Source of the DNA: Fuscovulum ytuae | GTDB lineage: Bacteria > Pseudomonadota > Alphaproteobacteria > Rhodobacterales > Rhodobacteraceae | Reading direction: 5' to 3' | DNA: 64,000 bases | Assembly (NCBI RefSeq): GCF_029953595.1 | Contig: NZ_CP124535.1 | Coordinates: 744,001-808,000, forward strand | Part shown: positions 46,175 to 56,977 of the stretch, one piece after another | How positions within the stretch are numbered: the first letter of the stretch is position 1 | Layout: each line of letters begins with the position of its first letter | Translations under genes and position numbers: made by a program | The notes under the pieces: generated by a model | Databases searched by the model: none | What the model was told of the DNA's origin: nothing | The model's input: the letters and a program-made list of their open reading frames with translations, nothing else

Positions 46175-46223
46175 ATGCGCAGCAATTGCCGCCCGGTCGC
46201 GGCTGTGAAATAAGGAGACGGAC

Positions 46224-47297
46224 ATGGCGGTGGCGAACCTCCTCGACTTGAACGGGAAGCGCGAAATGGACAAGCAGAAGGCGCTGGAAAGCGCTCTGGC
46301 ACAGATCGAACGGCAGTTCGGCAAAGGGTCGATCATGAAGCTGGGCAAGGACAGCCCGGTGATGGAGATTGAGGCGACCTCCACCGGATCGCTGGGCCTT
46401 GATATTGCGCTGGGGATTGGCGGCCTGCCCAAGGGGCGGATCATCGAAATTTTCGGACCGGAATCGTCGGGCAAGACCACGCTGACGCTGCATGTGGTTG
46501 CAGAAGAACAGAAAAAGGGCGGGGTCTGCGCCTTTGTCGATGCCGAACACGCGCTGGACCCGCAATATGCCAAGAAGCTTGGCGTCAATCTGGACGAGCT
46601 GCTGATTTCGCAGCCCGACACGGGTGAACAGGCGCTGGAGATCGTCGACACGCTGGTGCGGTCGGGCGCGGTAAGCTTGATCGTGGTCGATTCGGTGGCT
46701 GCGCTGACGCCCAAGTCGGAAATCGAGGGCGATATGGGCGACATGCAGATGGGCAGCCAAGCCCGCCTGATGAGCCAAGCCATGCGCAAGCTGACGGCGA
46801 GCATTGGTCGGTCGAATTGCATGGTGATCTTCATCAACCAGATCCGCATGAAGATCGGCGTGATGTTTGGCAGCCCGGAAACGACGACGGGGGGCAATGC
46901 GCTGAAATTCTATGCCAGCGTGCGGATGGATATCCGCCGTGTGGGATCGATCAAGGACAAGGACGAGGTGATCGGCAATTCGACCCGCGTGAAGGTGGTG
47001 AAGAACAAGGTCGCACCTCCCTTCCGCGAGGTGGAATTTGACATAATGTATGGCGAAGGCATCTCGAAACTGGGCGAGTTGATCGATATCGGCGTAAAGG
47101 CCGGGGTCGTGGAGAAATCAGGCGCTTGGTATTCCTATGGGGACGAGCGGATCGGGCAGGGGCGCGAGAATGCGAAACTGTTCCTGAAGCAGAACCCAAG
47201 CCTTGCAGCCGATATCGAAGACAAGATCCGGGCCGCGAATGGGCTGGATTTCGCCGCCCCCGGCGGGGCCGGTGAGGATGACGTGCTGGACATGTAA
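46224..47297 (+). CDS. recA: Recombinase RecA
   Basis: RecA forms filaments on single-stranded DNA for homologous recombination and triggers LexA self-cleavage. The 357-residue protein has Walker [10 protein letters not shown] at 78-86, [14 protein letters not shown], and loop L2 with [25 protein letters not shown]. The C-terminus is acidic (GEDDVLDM), as usual. AAGGAGACGG precedes the ATG. Two LexA-type boxes upstream indicate SOS induction, and a T-tailed terminator follows. Confidence 0.98.
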   Translation: MAVANLLDLNGKREMDKQKALESALAQIERQFGKGSIMKLGKDSPVMEIEATSTGSLGLDIALGIGGLPKGRIIEIFGPESSGKTTLTLHVVAEEQKKGGVCAFVDAEHALDPQYAKKLGVNLDELLISQPDTGEQALEIVDTLVRSGAVSLIVVDSVAALTPKSEIEGDMGDMQMGSQARLMSQAMRKLTASIGRSNCMVIFINQIRMKIGVMFGSPETTTGGNALKFYASVRMDIRRVGSIKDKDEVIGNSTRVKVVKNKVAPPFREVEFDIMYGEGISKLGELIDIGVKAGVVEKSGAWYSYGDERIGQGRENAKLFLKQNPSLAADIEDKIRAANGLDFAAPGGAGEDDVLDM

Positions 47298-47324
47298 TCC
47301 CGCGCGAAAGTCGACCAGACGCGA

Positions 47325-47355
47325 GGCCGGGGCCGCAAGGGCCCGGCCTTTTTTC
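47325..47355 (+). terminator. Rho-independent terminator after recA
   Basis: GGCCGGG (47325-47331) pairs with CCCGGCC (47342-47348), followed by TTTTTT. Confidence 0.9.
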
Positions 47356-47447
47356 ATGGCCTGCGGCTCAGGCTGTGGACAGGGGCGGGTTCGGGGGCTA
47401 AGTGGGGTCCGAAACGGGTTTTCCGCCTTTGAAAGGGCCTTTCCAGC

Positions 47448-50105
47448 ATGGCGTCGCTGAACGATATCCGATCGACCTTCCTCGACTTCTTCCAGCGTAA
47501 TGGGCACCGGGTGGTGGAGTCATCGCCCCTGATCCCGCGCAATGACCCGACGCTGATGTTTGCCAATTCGGGGATGGTGCAGTTCAAGAACTGTTTCACC
47601 GGGGTCGAGACGCGGGATTACAAGCGCGCCACGACGGCACAGAAATGCGTTCGCGCGGGCGGCAAACATAATGACCTGGACAATGTCGGCTATACCGCCC
47701 GGCACCATACCTTCTTTGAAATGCTGGGGAATTTCAGCTTTGGCGACTATTTCAAAGCCGAAGCCATCGCCTTTTCCTGGGAATTGCTGACCAAGGATTT
47801 CGGCATCGACCCAAAGAAGCTTTGTGTCACGGTCTATCACACGGATGACGAGGCGGCGGGCATCTGGAAGAAGGTGGCGGGTCTGGAAGACCACCGGATC
47901 ATCCACATCGCGAGCGATGACAATTTCTGGCGGATGGGCCCGACGGGCCCCTGCGGGCCTTGCACCGAGATTTTCTATGACCATGGCGACCATATCTGGG
48001 GCGGCCCTCCGGGCAGCGCGGATGAGGATGGCGACCGGTTCATCGAAATCTGGAACAACGTTTTCATGCAGAACGAACAGTTCGCAGATGGCACGTTGCG
48101 CCCCTTGGACATGCAGTCCATCGACACCGGCATGGGTCTGGAACGGATCGGGGCCCTGTTGCAGGGCAAGCATGACAATTACGACACCGACCTTATGCGG
48201 TCGTTGATCGAGGCATCGGCCCATGCCACCAGCCAAGACCCAGATGGCCCGGGCAAGACCAGCCATCGGGTGATCGCTGATCACCTGCGGTCGGTGTCTT
48301 TCCTGATTGCGGATGGGGTAATGCCGTCGAATGAGGGGCGCGGCTATGTGCTGCGCCGTATCATGCGGCGGGCGATGCGGCATGCGCATATGCTGGGCGC
48401 GCAGGACCCGGTGATGTTCAAGCTGGTGCCGGCTCTGGTACGGCAGATGGGCGGGGCCTATCCGGAACTGGCCCGCGCGCAGGCCTTGATTGAGGAAACA
48501 CTGCGGCTGGAAGAGACGAAGTTCAAACAGACGCTGGACCGTGGTTTGCGCCTGCTGGATGAGGAATTGGGGCGTCTGCCGGAAGGGGCTGAACTGCCGG
48601 GGGGCGCGGCCTTTAAACTCTATGACACTTATGGCTTCCCACTTGACCTGACGCAGGATGCGCTGCGCGAAAAGGGCCGTGCGGTAGATGTGCAGGGGTT
48701 CGAGGCGGCGATGGCCGAACAGCGCGCAAAGGCGCGGGCGGCATGGTCGGGCACGGGTGAGGCAAAGGATGCCAAGATCTGGTTCGAACTGGCCGAGGCG
48801 CATGGCGCAACGGAATTCCTTGGCTATGACACCGAAACGGCCGAAGGCGTGGTTCTGGCTTTGGTCACGGATGGGGCGGCCATTGGCGCGGCCGAGTCGG
48901 GCAGCACGGTTCAGATCGTGGTGAACCAGACGCCCTTCTATGGCGAATCCGGTGGTCAGGTGGGGGATTCGGGCTGGGTGCGGACGAATACTGGCCTTGC
49001 CCATGTGACCGATACGAAGAAGGCCGCGGGGGTGTTCATCCACATCGCCGAGGTGGTGGAAGGGTCGATCCTGAAGGGCCAGCCTGCTAAGCTGGAGGTG
49101 GAGCATGGACGGCGGTCGGCCATCCGCGCCAACCATTCCGCCACGCACCTGTTGCACGAGGCGTTGCGCCGCGCGCTGGGGGATCATGTGGCGCAGAAGG
49201 GCAGCTTGAACGCGCCCGACAGGCTGCGTTTCGATTTCAGCCATTCGACGGCCCTTTCGGGGGCGGAACTGGCGCAGGTCGAGGCAGAGGTGAACCAGTT
49301 CGTCCGCCAGAACAGCCCCGTAGAGACGCGGATCATGACGCCCGACGATGCGCGCGCCATCGGGGCGCAGGCGCTGTTTGGCGAGAAATATGGCGATGAG
49401 GTCCGTGTCGTGTCGATGGGCGTGCTTGAAGGCTCGGCCAAGGGCGCGGATGGCAAGACCTACTCTCTGGAACTTTGCGGCGGCACCCATGTGGCGCGGA
49501 CCGGGGATATCGGGGCCTTTGTCCTGCTCGGTGACTCGGCCTCTTCGGCGGGCGTGCGCCGGATCGAGGCGCTGACGGGGGCAGCGGCGCTGGAGCATCT
49601 GCGGGTGCAGGATGCGCGTTTGGCCGAGATCGCAACGGCGTTGAAGACCCCGGTCTTCGACGTTGTGGACCGCGTGAAGGCGCTGGCCGAGGAGCGGCGG
49701 GCGTTGCAGAACGAGGTGGCGCAGCTGCGGCGCGAGCTGGCGATGGGTGGTGGCGCCAAGGGCGGGCCAGAGGCCAAAGAGGTGGCTGGCGTGAAATTCT
49801 TGGCGCAAGTCCTGTCGGGCGTTTCGGGCAAGGACCTGCCTGCGCTGATCGATGAGATGAAGGCACGGATCGGATCGGGCGCGGTGCTTTTGATCGCGGA
49901 TACCGGGGCAAAACCTGCAGTCGCCGCGGGGGTGACGGCGGACCTGACGGCACGGATTTCGGCGGTGGCTTTGGTGAAAGCGGCGGCAGAGGCGATGGGC
50001 GGCAAGGGCGGCGGCGGGCGGCCTGACATGGCGCAAGCGGGCGGCGCGGATATCGGGCAGGCGGATGCGGCCATCAAGGCGGCGGAAGCCGTGATCGGAG
50101 GATAA
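47448..50105 (+). CDS. alaS: Alanyl-tRNA synthetase
   Basis: AlaS charges tRNA-Ala and edits mischarged Ser/Gly. The 885-residue protein has the catalytic core ([29 protein letters not shown]), the editing-domain zinc ligands His563/His567 ([12 protein letters not shown]) and Cys677/His681 (CGGTH), and the C-Ala DHH-type domain at the end. It follows recA by 150 bp, a conserved order. DUF1330 lies 3 bp downstream. Confidence 0.97.
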   Translation: MASLNDIRSTFLDFFQRNGHRVVESSPLIPRNDPTLMFANSGMVQFKNCFTGVETRDYKRATTAQKCVRAGGKHNDLDNVGYTARHHTFFEMLGNFSFGDYFKAEAIAFSWELLTKDFGIDPKKLCVTVYHTDDEAAGIWKKVAGLEDHRIIHIASDDNFWRMGPTGPCGPCTEIFYDHGDHIWGGPPGSADEDGDRFIEIWNNVFMQNEQFADGTLRPLDMQSIDTGMGLERIGALLQGKHDNYDTDLMRSLIEASAHATSQDPDGPGKTSHRVIADHLRSVSFLIADGVMPSNEGRGYVLRRIMRRAMRHAHMLGAQDPVMFKLVPALVRQMGGAYPELARAQALIEETLRLEETKFKQTLDRGLRLLDEELGRLPEGAELPGGAAFKLYDTYGFPLDLTQDALREKGRAVDVQGFEAAMAEQRAKARAAWSGTGEAKDAKIWFELAEAHGATEFLGYDTETAEGVVLALVTDGAAIGAAESGSTVQIVVNQTPFYGESGGQVGDSGWVRTNTGLAHVTDTKKAAGVFIHIAEVVEGSILKGQPAKLEVEHGRRSAIRANHSATHLLHEALRRALGDHVAQKGSLNAPDRLRFDFSHSTALSGAELAQVEAEVNQFVRQNSPVETRIMTPDDARAIGAQALFGEKYGDEVRVVSMGVLEGSAKGADGKTYSLELCGGTHVARTGDIGAFVLLGDSASSAGVRRIEALTGAAALEHLRVQDARLAEIATALKTPVFDVVDRVKALAEERRALQNEVAQLRRELAMGGGAKGGPEAKEVAGVKFLAQVLSGVSGKDLPALIDEMKARIGSGAVLLIADTGAKPAVAAGVTADLTARISAVALVKAAAEAMGGKGGGGRPDMAQAGGADIGQADAAIKAAEAVIGG

Positions 50106-50108
50106 GCA

Positions 50109-50399
50109 ATGCCGACAGCTCTTTGGATTGCCCATGTGCATGTGACGGATGCCGAGGCCTATGGCCGCTACGCCAAGGAGGCAGGTCCTGCCATCGCGGC
50201 GCATGGCGGCGTTTTTCTGGCCCGTGGCGGGCGCTATGTGCAACTGGAAGGCAATGACCGCGCGCGCAACGTGGTGGCCCGGTTCCCCAGCCTTGAAAAG
50301 GCGGTTGAATGCTACAACTCGCCCGCCTATCAGGCGGCGCTGGCCCATGCGAAGGGGGCCAGTCTGCGCGACTTGATGGTCGTCGAAGAAATCGAGTGA
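50109..50399 (+). CDS. DUF1330 domain protein
   Basis: A 96-residue protein of the DUF1330 family, a dimeric ferredoxin-like fold related to the NIPSNAP/EthD group: WIAHVHVTDAEAYGRYAKEAGPAIAAHGGVFLARGG and CYNSPAYQAALAHA. Function unknown. It is 3 bp after alaS, so almost certainly in the same transcript, and is closed by a terminator. Confidence 0.9.
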   Translation: MPTALWIAHVHVTDAEAYGRYAKEAGPAIAAHGGVFLARGGRYVQLEGNDRARNVVARFPSLEKAVECYNSPAYQAALAHAKGASLRDLMVVEEIE

Positions 50400-50413
50400 T
50401 GCCGTCCTTTGAT

Positions 50414-50440
50414 AAAATGGCCCCTTCGGGGGCCGTTTTC
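50414..50440 (+). terminator. Terminator after alaS-DUF1330
   Basis: GGCCCC (50419-50424) pairs with GGGGCC (50429-50434) around TTCG; flanking AAAAT and GTTTT can extend the stem and supply the T-run. Confidence 0.85.
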
Positions 50441-50513
50441 ATGTTAGTGTCACGGAAAACAAGAATCCGAGGCGGAGCATGTTCCTTTTCCTGACCTTCC
50501 GGGGGTGCATCTG

Positions 50514-51308
50514 ATGTGCCGCTGGGCTGCCTATGTGGGGGCGCCGATCTTTTTGGAAGAGATCGTGAGCCGCCCCGGCCATTCCCTGATCCATCAAAGC
50601 CATTGCGCAACGCAATGTCATACGGCCATCAATGCCGATGGCTTTGGCTTGGCGTGGTATGGCGAGCGTCCTGAACCGGGGCTTTACCGTGATGTTCTAC
50701 CCGCGTGGTCGGACCCCAATCTGCGCAGCCTGACGGCGCAGGTCAAATCGGGGCTTTTCCTTGCCCATGTGCGCGCGTCAACCGGGACGGCGACCAGCCG
50801 GAACAATTGCCATCCCTTCACGGTGGGGCGGTGGAGTTTCATGCATAATGGGCAGATCGGGGGCTATGATGCCTTTCGCAGGGATGCCGATATGATGATC
50901 CGCGAGGATCTTTACCCCCACCGCAAGGGTGCCACGGATAGCGAGGCGCTGTTTTTGATCGCGCTGGCCGAGGGGCTGGAGGAGGATCCGCAAGGGGCCA
51001 TGCAACGGGCGGCGGGGCGGGTGATCGCGCTTGCGCGCGAGAAGGGCACGCTGCCCCATCTGCGGCTGACGGCAGCGCTGTCGGATGGGGTGCGGCTGCA
51101 TGCCGTGCGCTATGCGACGGATGCGCATGCGCCAACGCTTTATCATCGCTGGTCGGATCGGCGGCAGGGACGGGCGGTGGTGTCTGAACCCTTGGAACAG
51201 GATGAAGGCGACTGGATCGAAGTGCCGGCGGGCAGCTTCTGCACCTTTGACGGGGCAGGGGTGACGATCCGTCCCTTTGCGCCAGAGGGGATCAAGCTGG
51301 CCGCCTGA
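50514..51308 (+). CDS. Class II glutamine amidotransferase (YafJ-like)
   Basis: A 264-residue Ntn-hydrolase-type GATase2. After removal of Met the nucleophile is Cys2 (MCRWAAYVG); NADGFGLAWYG, HVRASTGTATSRNNCHPF and MHNGQIGGYD form the glutamine site. It lacks a synthetase domain, as in YafJ/EgtC-like proteins; the acceptor is unknown. ATG 50514 is required so Cys is residue 2; ATG-less extension to 50505 is rejected. Confidence 0.88.
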   Translation: MCRWAAYVGAPIFLEEIVSRPGHSLIHQSHCATQCHTAINADGFGLAWYGERPEPGLYRDVLPAWSDPNLRSLTAQVKSGLFLAHVRASTGTATSRNNCHPFTVGRWSFMHNGQIGGYDAFRRDADMMIREDLYPHRKGATDSEALFLIALAEGLEEDPQGAMQRAAGRVIALAREKGTLPHLRLTAALSDGVRLHAVRYATDAHAPTLYHRWSDRRQGRAVVSEPLEQDEGDWIEVPAGSFCTFDGAGVTIRPFAPEGIKLAA

Positions 51309-51454
51309 CGGACCATTTCCACGAAAGGCGTGTTGACGGAACCTTCGGGGGCGTTAAGGTTCATTGCCTTGCGCCACTTTTTTTCTTGGGTCGTGCAAGG
51401 GGTGCCAAGAGTTCCGAGTGCCAAAAGATTTTTGAGGCGGGGGGAGTTCTGGGC

Positions 51455-52321
51455 ATGGCCGTGCCTTTTCCGGATTGGAATGACCTGAGAGATATTCTGT
51501 TGATCACGGATGCGGGGAGCCTGTCTGGCGCGGCCCGTCTTGCCGGGATCAGCCAATCGACAATGTCGCGCCGACTGGCCGCGATCGAGGCGAACGGTCA
51601 GCCGATCTTTCAGCGTGACGAGATGGGCCGGATGACCCCGAATGCGCGCGGACAGGATATGGTGGCGGCAGCGCGCGAGATGGCGGCGATTTATGACAAG
51701 GTCAAGGCGCGGTTGACCGATGCGCCGCCGCCTTTACGGATTGCCAGTTGCGAGATGCTGTCGCGGTTGTTCCTTGCGCCATCCTTGCCGGTCTGGGCGA
51801 TGCGGGCGGATAGTTCAGCCGAGGTTTCGGTGCATGACGATGTCTATGGCCTTGATCCTGATGTTTATGACGTGATGCTGGCCCCCATGGCCACGGCCCC
51901 CGAACGCAGCACGGGGCAGTTGCTTGGGACCTTGGACATGGCGCTTTATGCGGCGCCATCCTATGTGGCGCAGCATCGTATCCGTGGGCGGTTGGAAACG
52001 CTTGATGGTCAAGGGGTTATCCGCGCGTCCCGCGCGCTTGCGGATGTGGAAAGCTATCGTTGGCTGGCGCGATTGGGGGGAAATGTCTCGCTCTTGTCGC
52101 CCAATGTACCGACGATGATGGAGGCCTGTGTCGCAGGCCTTGGCATTGCGCTTTTGCCGCAGGACCTTGCCGCCAATGACGCGCGGCTGTTGCCCTTGGA
52201 TGGTCCACCGGCCCCGCCTTGCGATATCTGGGCGGTGGCCGAGGGTCAGTCCGGGTCTGACCCAAGGATCGCCGGTTTCCTGAAATGGGCGCGCGGCGAG
52301 TTCCGCGCCACCCATCCCTAG
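51455..52321 (+). CDS. LysR-family transcriptional regulator
   Basis: A 288-residue regulator with N-terminal HTH (WNDLRDILLITDAGSLSGAARLAGISQSTMSRRLAAIEANGQPIF) and a LysR-type effector domain ending near ISGFLKWAR. ATG 51455 follows GGGGGAG; the frame extends upstream without conservation. It ends one base from the convergent typA stop. No obvious target gene is adjacent, so its regulon is open. Confidence 0.82.
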   Translation: MAVPFPDWNDLRDILLITDAGSLSGAARLAGISQSTMSRRLAAIEANGQPIFQRDEMGRMTPNARGQDMVAAAREMAAIYDKVKARLTDAPPPLRIASCEMLSRLFLAPSLPVWAMRADSSAEVSVHDDVYGLDPDVYDVMLAPMATAPERSTGQLLGTLDMALYAAPSYVAQHRIRGRLETLDGQGVIRASRALADVESYRWLARLGGNVSLLSPNVPTMMEACVAGLGIALLPQDLAANDARLLPLDGPPAPPCDIWAVAEGQSGSDPRIAGFLKWARGEFRATHP

Positions 52322-52322
52322 A

Positions 52323-54140
52323 TCAGGCGGATTTCGCCTGCCGCTTGCGTTCATGCGGATCAAGGACGCGCTTGCGGAGGCGGATGATTTTCGGTGTGAC
52401 TTCAACAAGTTCGTCATCGTCGATATAGGCGATGGCCTCTTCAAGGCTGAACTTGATATGGGGGGTCAGGCGCACTGCCTCATCCGTGCCAGAGGCGCGG
52501 ACGTTGGTCAGCTTCTTGCCCTTGAGGGGGTTCACCTCAAGATCATTATCCCGGCTGTGTTCGCCGATGATCATGCCTTCATAGACGTTTTCCTGCGGGC
52601 CGATGAACATGCGGCCGCGATCTTCAAGGTTCCACAGCGCATAGGCGACAGAAACGCCGTTTTCCATCGAGATCAGAACACCTTGGCGGCGGCCCTGGAT
52701 CGGGCCCTTATGGGGCACCCAGCCGTGGAAGATGCGGTTCAGGACGCCAGTGCCGCGCGTATCGGTCAGGAACTGGCCGTGATAGCCGATCAGCCCGCGC
52801 GAAGGGACATGCGCGATGATCCGCGTCTTGCCGGCCCCTGCGGGCTTCATCTCGACGAGATCGCCTTTGCGTTCACCAGTCAGTTTGTCGATGACCGCGC
52901 CGGAATATTCGTCGTCAACATCGACGATGACCTCTTCCACCGGTTCCATACGCACGCCGTTTTCTTCCTTGAAGATCACGCGGGGGCGGGAAATGGAAAG
53001 TTCAAACCCTTCGCGGCGCATGTTTTCGATCAAGACGCCCATCTGAAGTTCGCCGCGACCCGACACTTCGAAGGCCTCGCCACCGGGGGTGTCGGCGACC
53101 TTGATGGCGACGTTGGTTTCGGCCTCTTTCATCAGGCGGTCACGGATGACGCGGGATTGCACCTTGGTGCCGTCGCGCCCTGCAAGCGGGCTGTCATTGA
53201 TGCCGAAGGTGACGGTAATCGTAGGCGGATCAATGGGTTGCGCAGGAAGGGCGGTGTCCACCTCAAGCGCGCAGAGGGTATCGGCCACGGTGGCCTTGGT
53301 CATGCCGGCGAGGGTGACGATGTCACCCGCCACCGCCTCATCGATTGCGGTTTGGGTCAGGCCGCGGAAGGCCAGAACCTTGGTCACGCGGAACTGTTCG
53401 ATCCGGTCCCCCGTACGGGCGAGGGCCTTTAACGTTTCACCAACCTTTAGGCGACCGGATTCGACGCGGCCCGTCAGGATGCGGCCGATGAAGGGATCGG
53501 CCGAGAGCGTGGTCGCCAACATCGAGAAGGGTTCGGACTGGCGCGCGATCTGTTTGGGTGCCGGCACATGGCGAACGATAAGGTCAAACAGCGCCGTAAG
53601 GTCCTTGCGCGGGCCATCGAGGCTGTCATCGGCCCAACCGGCGCGGCCAGAGGCATAGAGATAGGGGAAATCAAGCTGATCGTCATCCGCCCCAAGATTG
53701 GCGAACAGATCAAAGACTTCGTTAAGGGCGCGGTCGGGCTCGGCATCCGGCTTGTCGACCTTGTTCAGCACGACAATGGGCCGCAACCCAAGGGCCAGCG
53801 CCTTGGACGTGACGAATTTTGTCTGCGGCATCGGGCCTTCGGCGGCATCGACCAGCAGGACCACGCCATCGACCATGTTCAGAATCCGTTCCACCTCGCC
53901 GCCGAAATCGGCGTGGCCGGGCGTGTCGACGATGTTGATGCGGGTGGACCCATGTTCCACCGAGGTGCATTTCGCCAGGATCGTGATCCCGCGTTCGCGT
54001 TCGATGTCATTGGAATCCATGGCCCTTTCGGACACGGCCTGATTGTCGCGGAAAGAACCGGACTGTTTCAGCAGCTCGTCGACGAGGGTGGTTTTGCCAT
54101 GGTCGACATGCGCGATGATGGCGATGTTGCGAAGCTCCAT
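52323..54140 (-). CDS. typA: Ribosome-associated GTPase TypA/BipA
   Basis: TypA (605 residues) is an EF-G-like translational GTPase needed for growth under stress and cold. G-motifs: [20 protein letters not shown] and [10 protein letters not shown]; the C-terminal part has the BipA-specific domain ([30 protein letters not shown]). The gene is monocistronic by position, with yitT 72 bp upstream on the same strand. Confidence 0.96.
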   Translation of the reverse strand: MELRNIAIIAHVDHGKTTLVDELLKQSGSFRDNQAVSERAMDSNDIERERGITILAKCTSVEHGSTRINIVDTPGHADFGGEVERILNMVDGVVLLVDAAEGPMPQTKFVTSKALALGLRPIVVLNKVDKPDAEPDRALNEVFDLFANLGADDDQLDFPYLYASGRAGWADDSLDGPRKDLTALFDLIVRHVPAPKQIARQSEPFSMLATTLSADPFIGRILTGRVESGRLKVGETLKALARTGDRIEQFRVTKVLAFRGLTQTAIDEAVAGDIVTLAGMTKATVADTLCALEVDTALPAQPIDPPTITVTFGINDSPLAGRDGTKVQSRVIRDRLMKEAETNVAIKVADTPGGEAFEVSGRGELQMGVLIENMRREGFELSISRPRVIFKEENGVRMEPVEEVIVDVDDEYSGAVIDKLTGERKGDLVEMKPAGAGKTRIIAHVPSRGLIGYHGQFLTDTRGTGVLNRIFHGWVPHKGPIQGRRQGVLISMENGVSVAYALWNLEDRGRMFIGPQENVYEGMIIGEHSRDNDLEVNPLKGKKLTNVRASGTDEAVRLTPHIKFSLEEAIAYIDDDELVEVTPKIIRLRKRVLDPHERKRQAKSA

Positions 54141-54212
54141 CGGGGAGATCTCTTTCGGGTTTTCTGCGGTTGCGAGGGCCTTACAGCGTTTGTTGGCTGT
54201 TGGCTAGGGCCG

Positions 54213-54815
54213 TCAGGCGGCGATGTAGCGGTCGCGACGGTGGTTGATGGCTAGGAAGAGGGAGTAGGTGGCTGCGCCAAGGAAGGACCAAAGCAGGGTT
54301 TCGGTCGGCAGGATCAGGGCGGCGGCGGAAAAAATAACAATATCAACAGCCAGTTGCGTGTATCCCGCGCGGATGCCGAGGCGGTCTTGCAGGATCAGAG
54401 CGGGGATGGCGAAGCCGCCGAAGCTGCCGCCATGGCGGACGACGGCGAGGGCGGCGATGCCGAAGAGGATGCCAAAGAGAAGTGCGGCGAAGGCGGGGGC
54501 CATCGGGCCAAGGATCATCCAGCGCGGCAGGATGTCGATCAGGATGGAAAGCGCGGCGGTAGAGATCAGGGTTTTCAGCGCGAAGCGGCGGCCAAGATAC
54601 CACCAGCCCAAGCCGAGAAAGGGCAGGTTGATCGCAAAATAGATCAAGGAAAACGGAAGGTTGCCTGTGTAAGCTATCAAGACGGCAAGGCCTGTCGTCT
54701 GGCCTGTGGCGAAGCCCATATGGGTGAGGATGTGGATGCCGAGGGCGGCCATGATGATGCCGAAGGCGATGCCTTGGATGTCCTCAAAGACGGAATGGCG
54801 GCTGGGGTCGGTCAT
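54213..54815 (-). CDS. YitT-family membrane protein
   Basis: A 200-residue inner-membrane protein with five or six helices (GIAFGIIMAALGIHILTH, GLAVLIAYTGNLPFSLIYFAINLPFLGLGWWYLG, AFAALLFGILFGIAALAVV). It has the YitT core (PF02588) but not the C-terminal DUF2179 domain of longer members. Function is not established. A promoter carrying two GGTCA-N7-TGACC operators lies just upstream, so it appears tightly regulated. Confidence 0.85.
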   Translation of the reverse strand: MTDPSRHSVFEDIQGIAFGIIMAALGIHILTHMGFATGQTTGLAVLIAYTGNLPFSLIYFAINLPFLGLGWWYLGRRFALKTLISTAALSILIDILPRWMILGPMAPAFAALLFGILFGIAALAVVRHGGSFGGFAIPALILQDRLGIRAGYTQLAVDIVIFSAAALILPTETLLWSFLGAATYSLFLAINHRRDRYIAA

Positions 54816-55253
54816 GGGGCACCTTCGGGTGGGGTGAATGGGTCATAGCATGTGACCTTTATAGGGTCAAGCATGCTGACCTATGCACAGGCTGTGGCGG
54901 GGGTGCATCAGCGCGGGCGGATCGGGGGCATGGGGGGATTGCCAGAGGCGGCTGAGTCGGGGTACCGACACCTATCCGCAACGCAAAAGATGGAGGGCGT
55001 GATGGTGAACATTGCTGGATCGTCACGGCGTGGCGGGATCTTCGGGCTGCGGGGCTTTGCCCGCTATGGGCGCGGCTAGCGTCCTTTCGCCCATATTGCG
55101 CCTTGCCTGAAGAAGGCGCGACAACCCTCTGACATCGCAGGATGATTGGCCGTTTTCACCGGGTCTGAACCCGGTCGCACGCGCCCGCATCCCGCCCCAA
55201 CCCAACCTTCAACAGGAGCCGGATTCCCTGCGCGGCAGGGGCCGGGACAGGAC
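54816..55253. other. 438-bp region between yitT and the DUF1127-like gene
   Basis: It holds the yitT promoter with paired operators (54841-54881). A 75-codon open frame at 54852-55079 starts inside those operators and resembles no protein I recognise, so I do not call it a gene. Nothing else was identified. Confidence 0.5.
54841..54881 (-). promoter_or_regulatory. yitT promoter with two tandem GGTCA-N7-TGACC operators
   Basis: GGTCA at 54841, TGACC at 54853, GGTCA at 54865 and TGACC at 54877 make two 17-bp inverted repeats 24 bp apart, each with GCATG in the spacer. On the minus strand TTGACC (54870-54865) and TATGAC (54847-54842) are spaced by 17 bp, a good sigma-70 promoter whose -35 and -10 each sit in one operator. 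The start codon is 26 bp downstream. Confidence 0.65.
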
Positions 55254-55490
55254 ATGGACCAGACACTGACCAAGGGGCAGGCGATGCCCCATTCCATCCA
55301 TCAGGCCATCGCCGAACATGGCGCTGGCCGCGTCATGGCGGTGGCGCTGCGGTCGCTGATCGGGGCGGTTTTTGCCCCCGTCGAGGCCGATGCGACCGAC
55401 CGGCTGAGCGATCATCTGCGGCGCGATATCGGGTTGCCACCCCGGGGCAGCCCCTTGCCGGAAGCACCGATGATCCCGCTGCGGTGGTGA
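55254..55490 (+). CDS. Small DUF1127-like protein
   Basis: A 78-residue basic protein ending RLSDHLRRDIGLPPRGSPLPEAPMIPLRW; the LSDHLRRDIGL motif resembles the conserved end of DUF1127 proteins, small RNA-associated proteins common in Rhodobacter. The N-terminal half (HSIHQAIAEHGAGRVMAVALRSLIG) looks helical. ATG 55254 or 55284 could start it. A strong terminator follows. The family link rests on a short motif. Confidence 0.55.
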   Translation: MDQTLTKGQAMPHSIHQAIAEHGAGRVMAVALRSLIGAVFAPVEADATDRLSDHLRRDIGLPPRGSPLPEAPMIPLRW

Positions 55491-55497
55491 TGAAAAA

Positions 55498-55532
55498 GGG
55501 CCGGATCCTGCGATCCGGCCCCGTATCTTTTG
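55498..55532 (+). terminator. Terminator after DUF1127-like gene
   Basis: GGGCCGGATC (55498-55507) pairs perfectly with GATCCGGCCC (55512-55521) around CTGC, followed by TATCTTTT. Its T-run is also the first unit of the TGTG repeat. Confidence 0.85.
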
Positions 55533-55575
55533 TGCCCTGTTTTGTGCCGCAAACTGTGCAGCAAACTGTGGGCAC
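55529..55575. repeat. Dispersed element of four TGTG units, 12-bp period (copy B)
   Basis: TGTG at 55531, 55543, 55555 and 55567, exactly 12 bp apart; the first two units carry TTTT, the last two AAAC before TGTG. The spacers match copy A (15827-15873) and the end GGGCAC is shared. It lies between the convergent DUF1127-like and icd genes. Confidence 0.7.
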
Positions 55576-55590
55576 AGAGCGTGCGGTGCG

Positions 55591-56805
55591 TTAACCCGCC
55601 AGCGCCTTGTTCAGATATTCGTCCACCTTTTCCAGATAGCCCATCGTGGTGAGCCATTTCTGATCGGGGCCGACAAGGAGGGCGAGGTCCTTGGTCATCC
55701 AGCCATCTTCGACCGTCTGCACCGTCACCCGTTCCAGCGTGGTGGCAAAGGTCATCAGGGCGTCATTGCCATCCAGCTTGGCGCGGTGCTTCAGGCCGCC
55801 CGTCCAAGCGTAGATCGACGCGATGGAGTTGGTCGAGGTCTGCTTGCCCTTCTGGTGTTCGCGGTAGTGGCGGGTGACGGTGCCGTGGGCGGCCTCGGCC
55901 TCGACGATCTTGCCATCGGGGGTCATGAGGACCGAGGTCATGAGACCCAGCGAGCCGAAGCCCTGCGCCACGGTGTCGGATTGCACGTCGCCATCATAGT
56001 TTTTGCAGGCCCAGACATAGCCGCCCGACCATTTCAGCGCCGAGGCCACCATGTCGTCGATCAGGCGGTGTTCGTAATGGATGCCTGCCGCCTTGAACTT
56101 GTCTTCGAACTCTTCGGCATAGACCTTGGCGAAGAGGTCCTTGAAGCGACCGTCATAGGCCTTGAGGATCGTGTTCTTGGTGGAGAGGTAGACAGGCCAG
56201 CCCTTCATGAGGCCGTAGTTCATGGAGGACCGGGCGAAGTCGATGATCGACTCGTCGAGGTTATACATCCCCATCACGACGCCAGAGCCGGGGGCGTTGA
56301 ACACTTCACGCTCAATCACCTCGCCGTCGTCGCCCACGAATTTCAGCGTGAGCTTGCCCTTGCCGGGGAAGCGGAAATCGGTCGCGCGATACTGGTCGCC
56401 AAAGGCGTGGCGGCCCACGACGATGGGCTGGGTCCAGCCGGGGACAAGGCGGGGAACGTTCTTGCAGATGATCGGTTCGCGGAAGATCACACCGCCAAGG
56501 ATGTTGCGGATGGTCCCGTTGGGGGATTTCCACATCTGCTTGAGCCCGAACTCCTCCACCCGCTGTTCATCGGGGGTGATGGTGGCGCATTTCACGCCGA
56601 CGCCGTGTTTTTGGATCGCGTGAGCCGCGTCGATGGTGATCTGGTCATTGGTGCGGTCGCGCTCTTCGATCCCCAGATCGTAATAGTGCAGATCGACATC
56701 CAGATAGGGCAGGATCAGCTTTTTCTTGATGAAGTCCCAGATGATCCGGGTCATCTCGTCGCCGTCGAGTTCGACGACGGGGTTTGCCACCTTGATCTTG
56801 GTCAT
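55591..56805 (-). CDS. icd: NADP-dependent isocitrate dehydrogenase (dimeric type)
   Basis: Icd oxidises isocitrate to 2-oxoglutarate in the TCA cycle. The 404-residue protein is of the eukaryote-like dimeric NADP family: [23 protein letters not shown] at the N-terminus, [13 protein letters not shown], and [25 protein letters not shown] 56805 is the conserved start; the upstream frame is antisense to the neighbouring leader. It diverges from the DUF2235 gene. Confidence 0.96.
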   Translation of the reverse strand: MTKIKVANPVVELDGDEMTRIIWDFIKKKLILPYLDVDLHYYDLGIEERDRTNDQITIDAAHAIQKHGVGVKCATITPDEQRVEEFGLKQMWKSPNGTIRNILGGVIFREPIICKNVPRLVPGWTQPIVVGRHAFGDQYRATDFRFPGKGKLTLKFVGDDGEVIEREVFNAPGSGVVMGMYNLDESIIDFARSSMNYGLMKGWPVYLSTKNTILKAYDGRFKDLFAKVYAEEFEDKFKAAGIHYEHRLIDDMVASALKWSGGYVWACKNYDGDVQSDTVAQGFGSLGLMTSVLMTPDGKIVEAEAAHGTVTRHYREHQKGKQTSTNSIASIYAWTGGLKHRAKLDGNDALMTFATTLERVTVQTVEDGWMTKDLALLVGPDQKWLTTMGYLEKVDEYLNKALAG

Positions 56806-56977
56806 GCCCTTGGCCCTTTCGGAAAATGGATTCGGCTGCGGCGGTGCATAGAGCAAAACGCGGGCTTTGGGAAGATTTGTATGCAACGGCATACCGAAAT
56901 GTCGCGGGCCGGAAGCGAGGGTTGACGGAACTCTCCCTGCGGTTGATCGTTCAGGAGAGGGTGTTGAAGGGTTGGTA

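Noticed and set aside
47520-50348. 942-codon minus-strand open frame over alaS
   Set aside because: Antisense to alaS with all motifs intact; high-GC shadow.
54852-55079. 75-codon open frame downstream of yitT promoter
   Set aside because: It starts inside the paired operators, has no ribosome-binding site and no recognisable protein.
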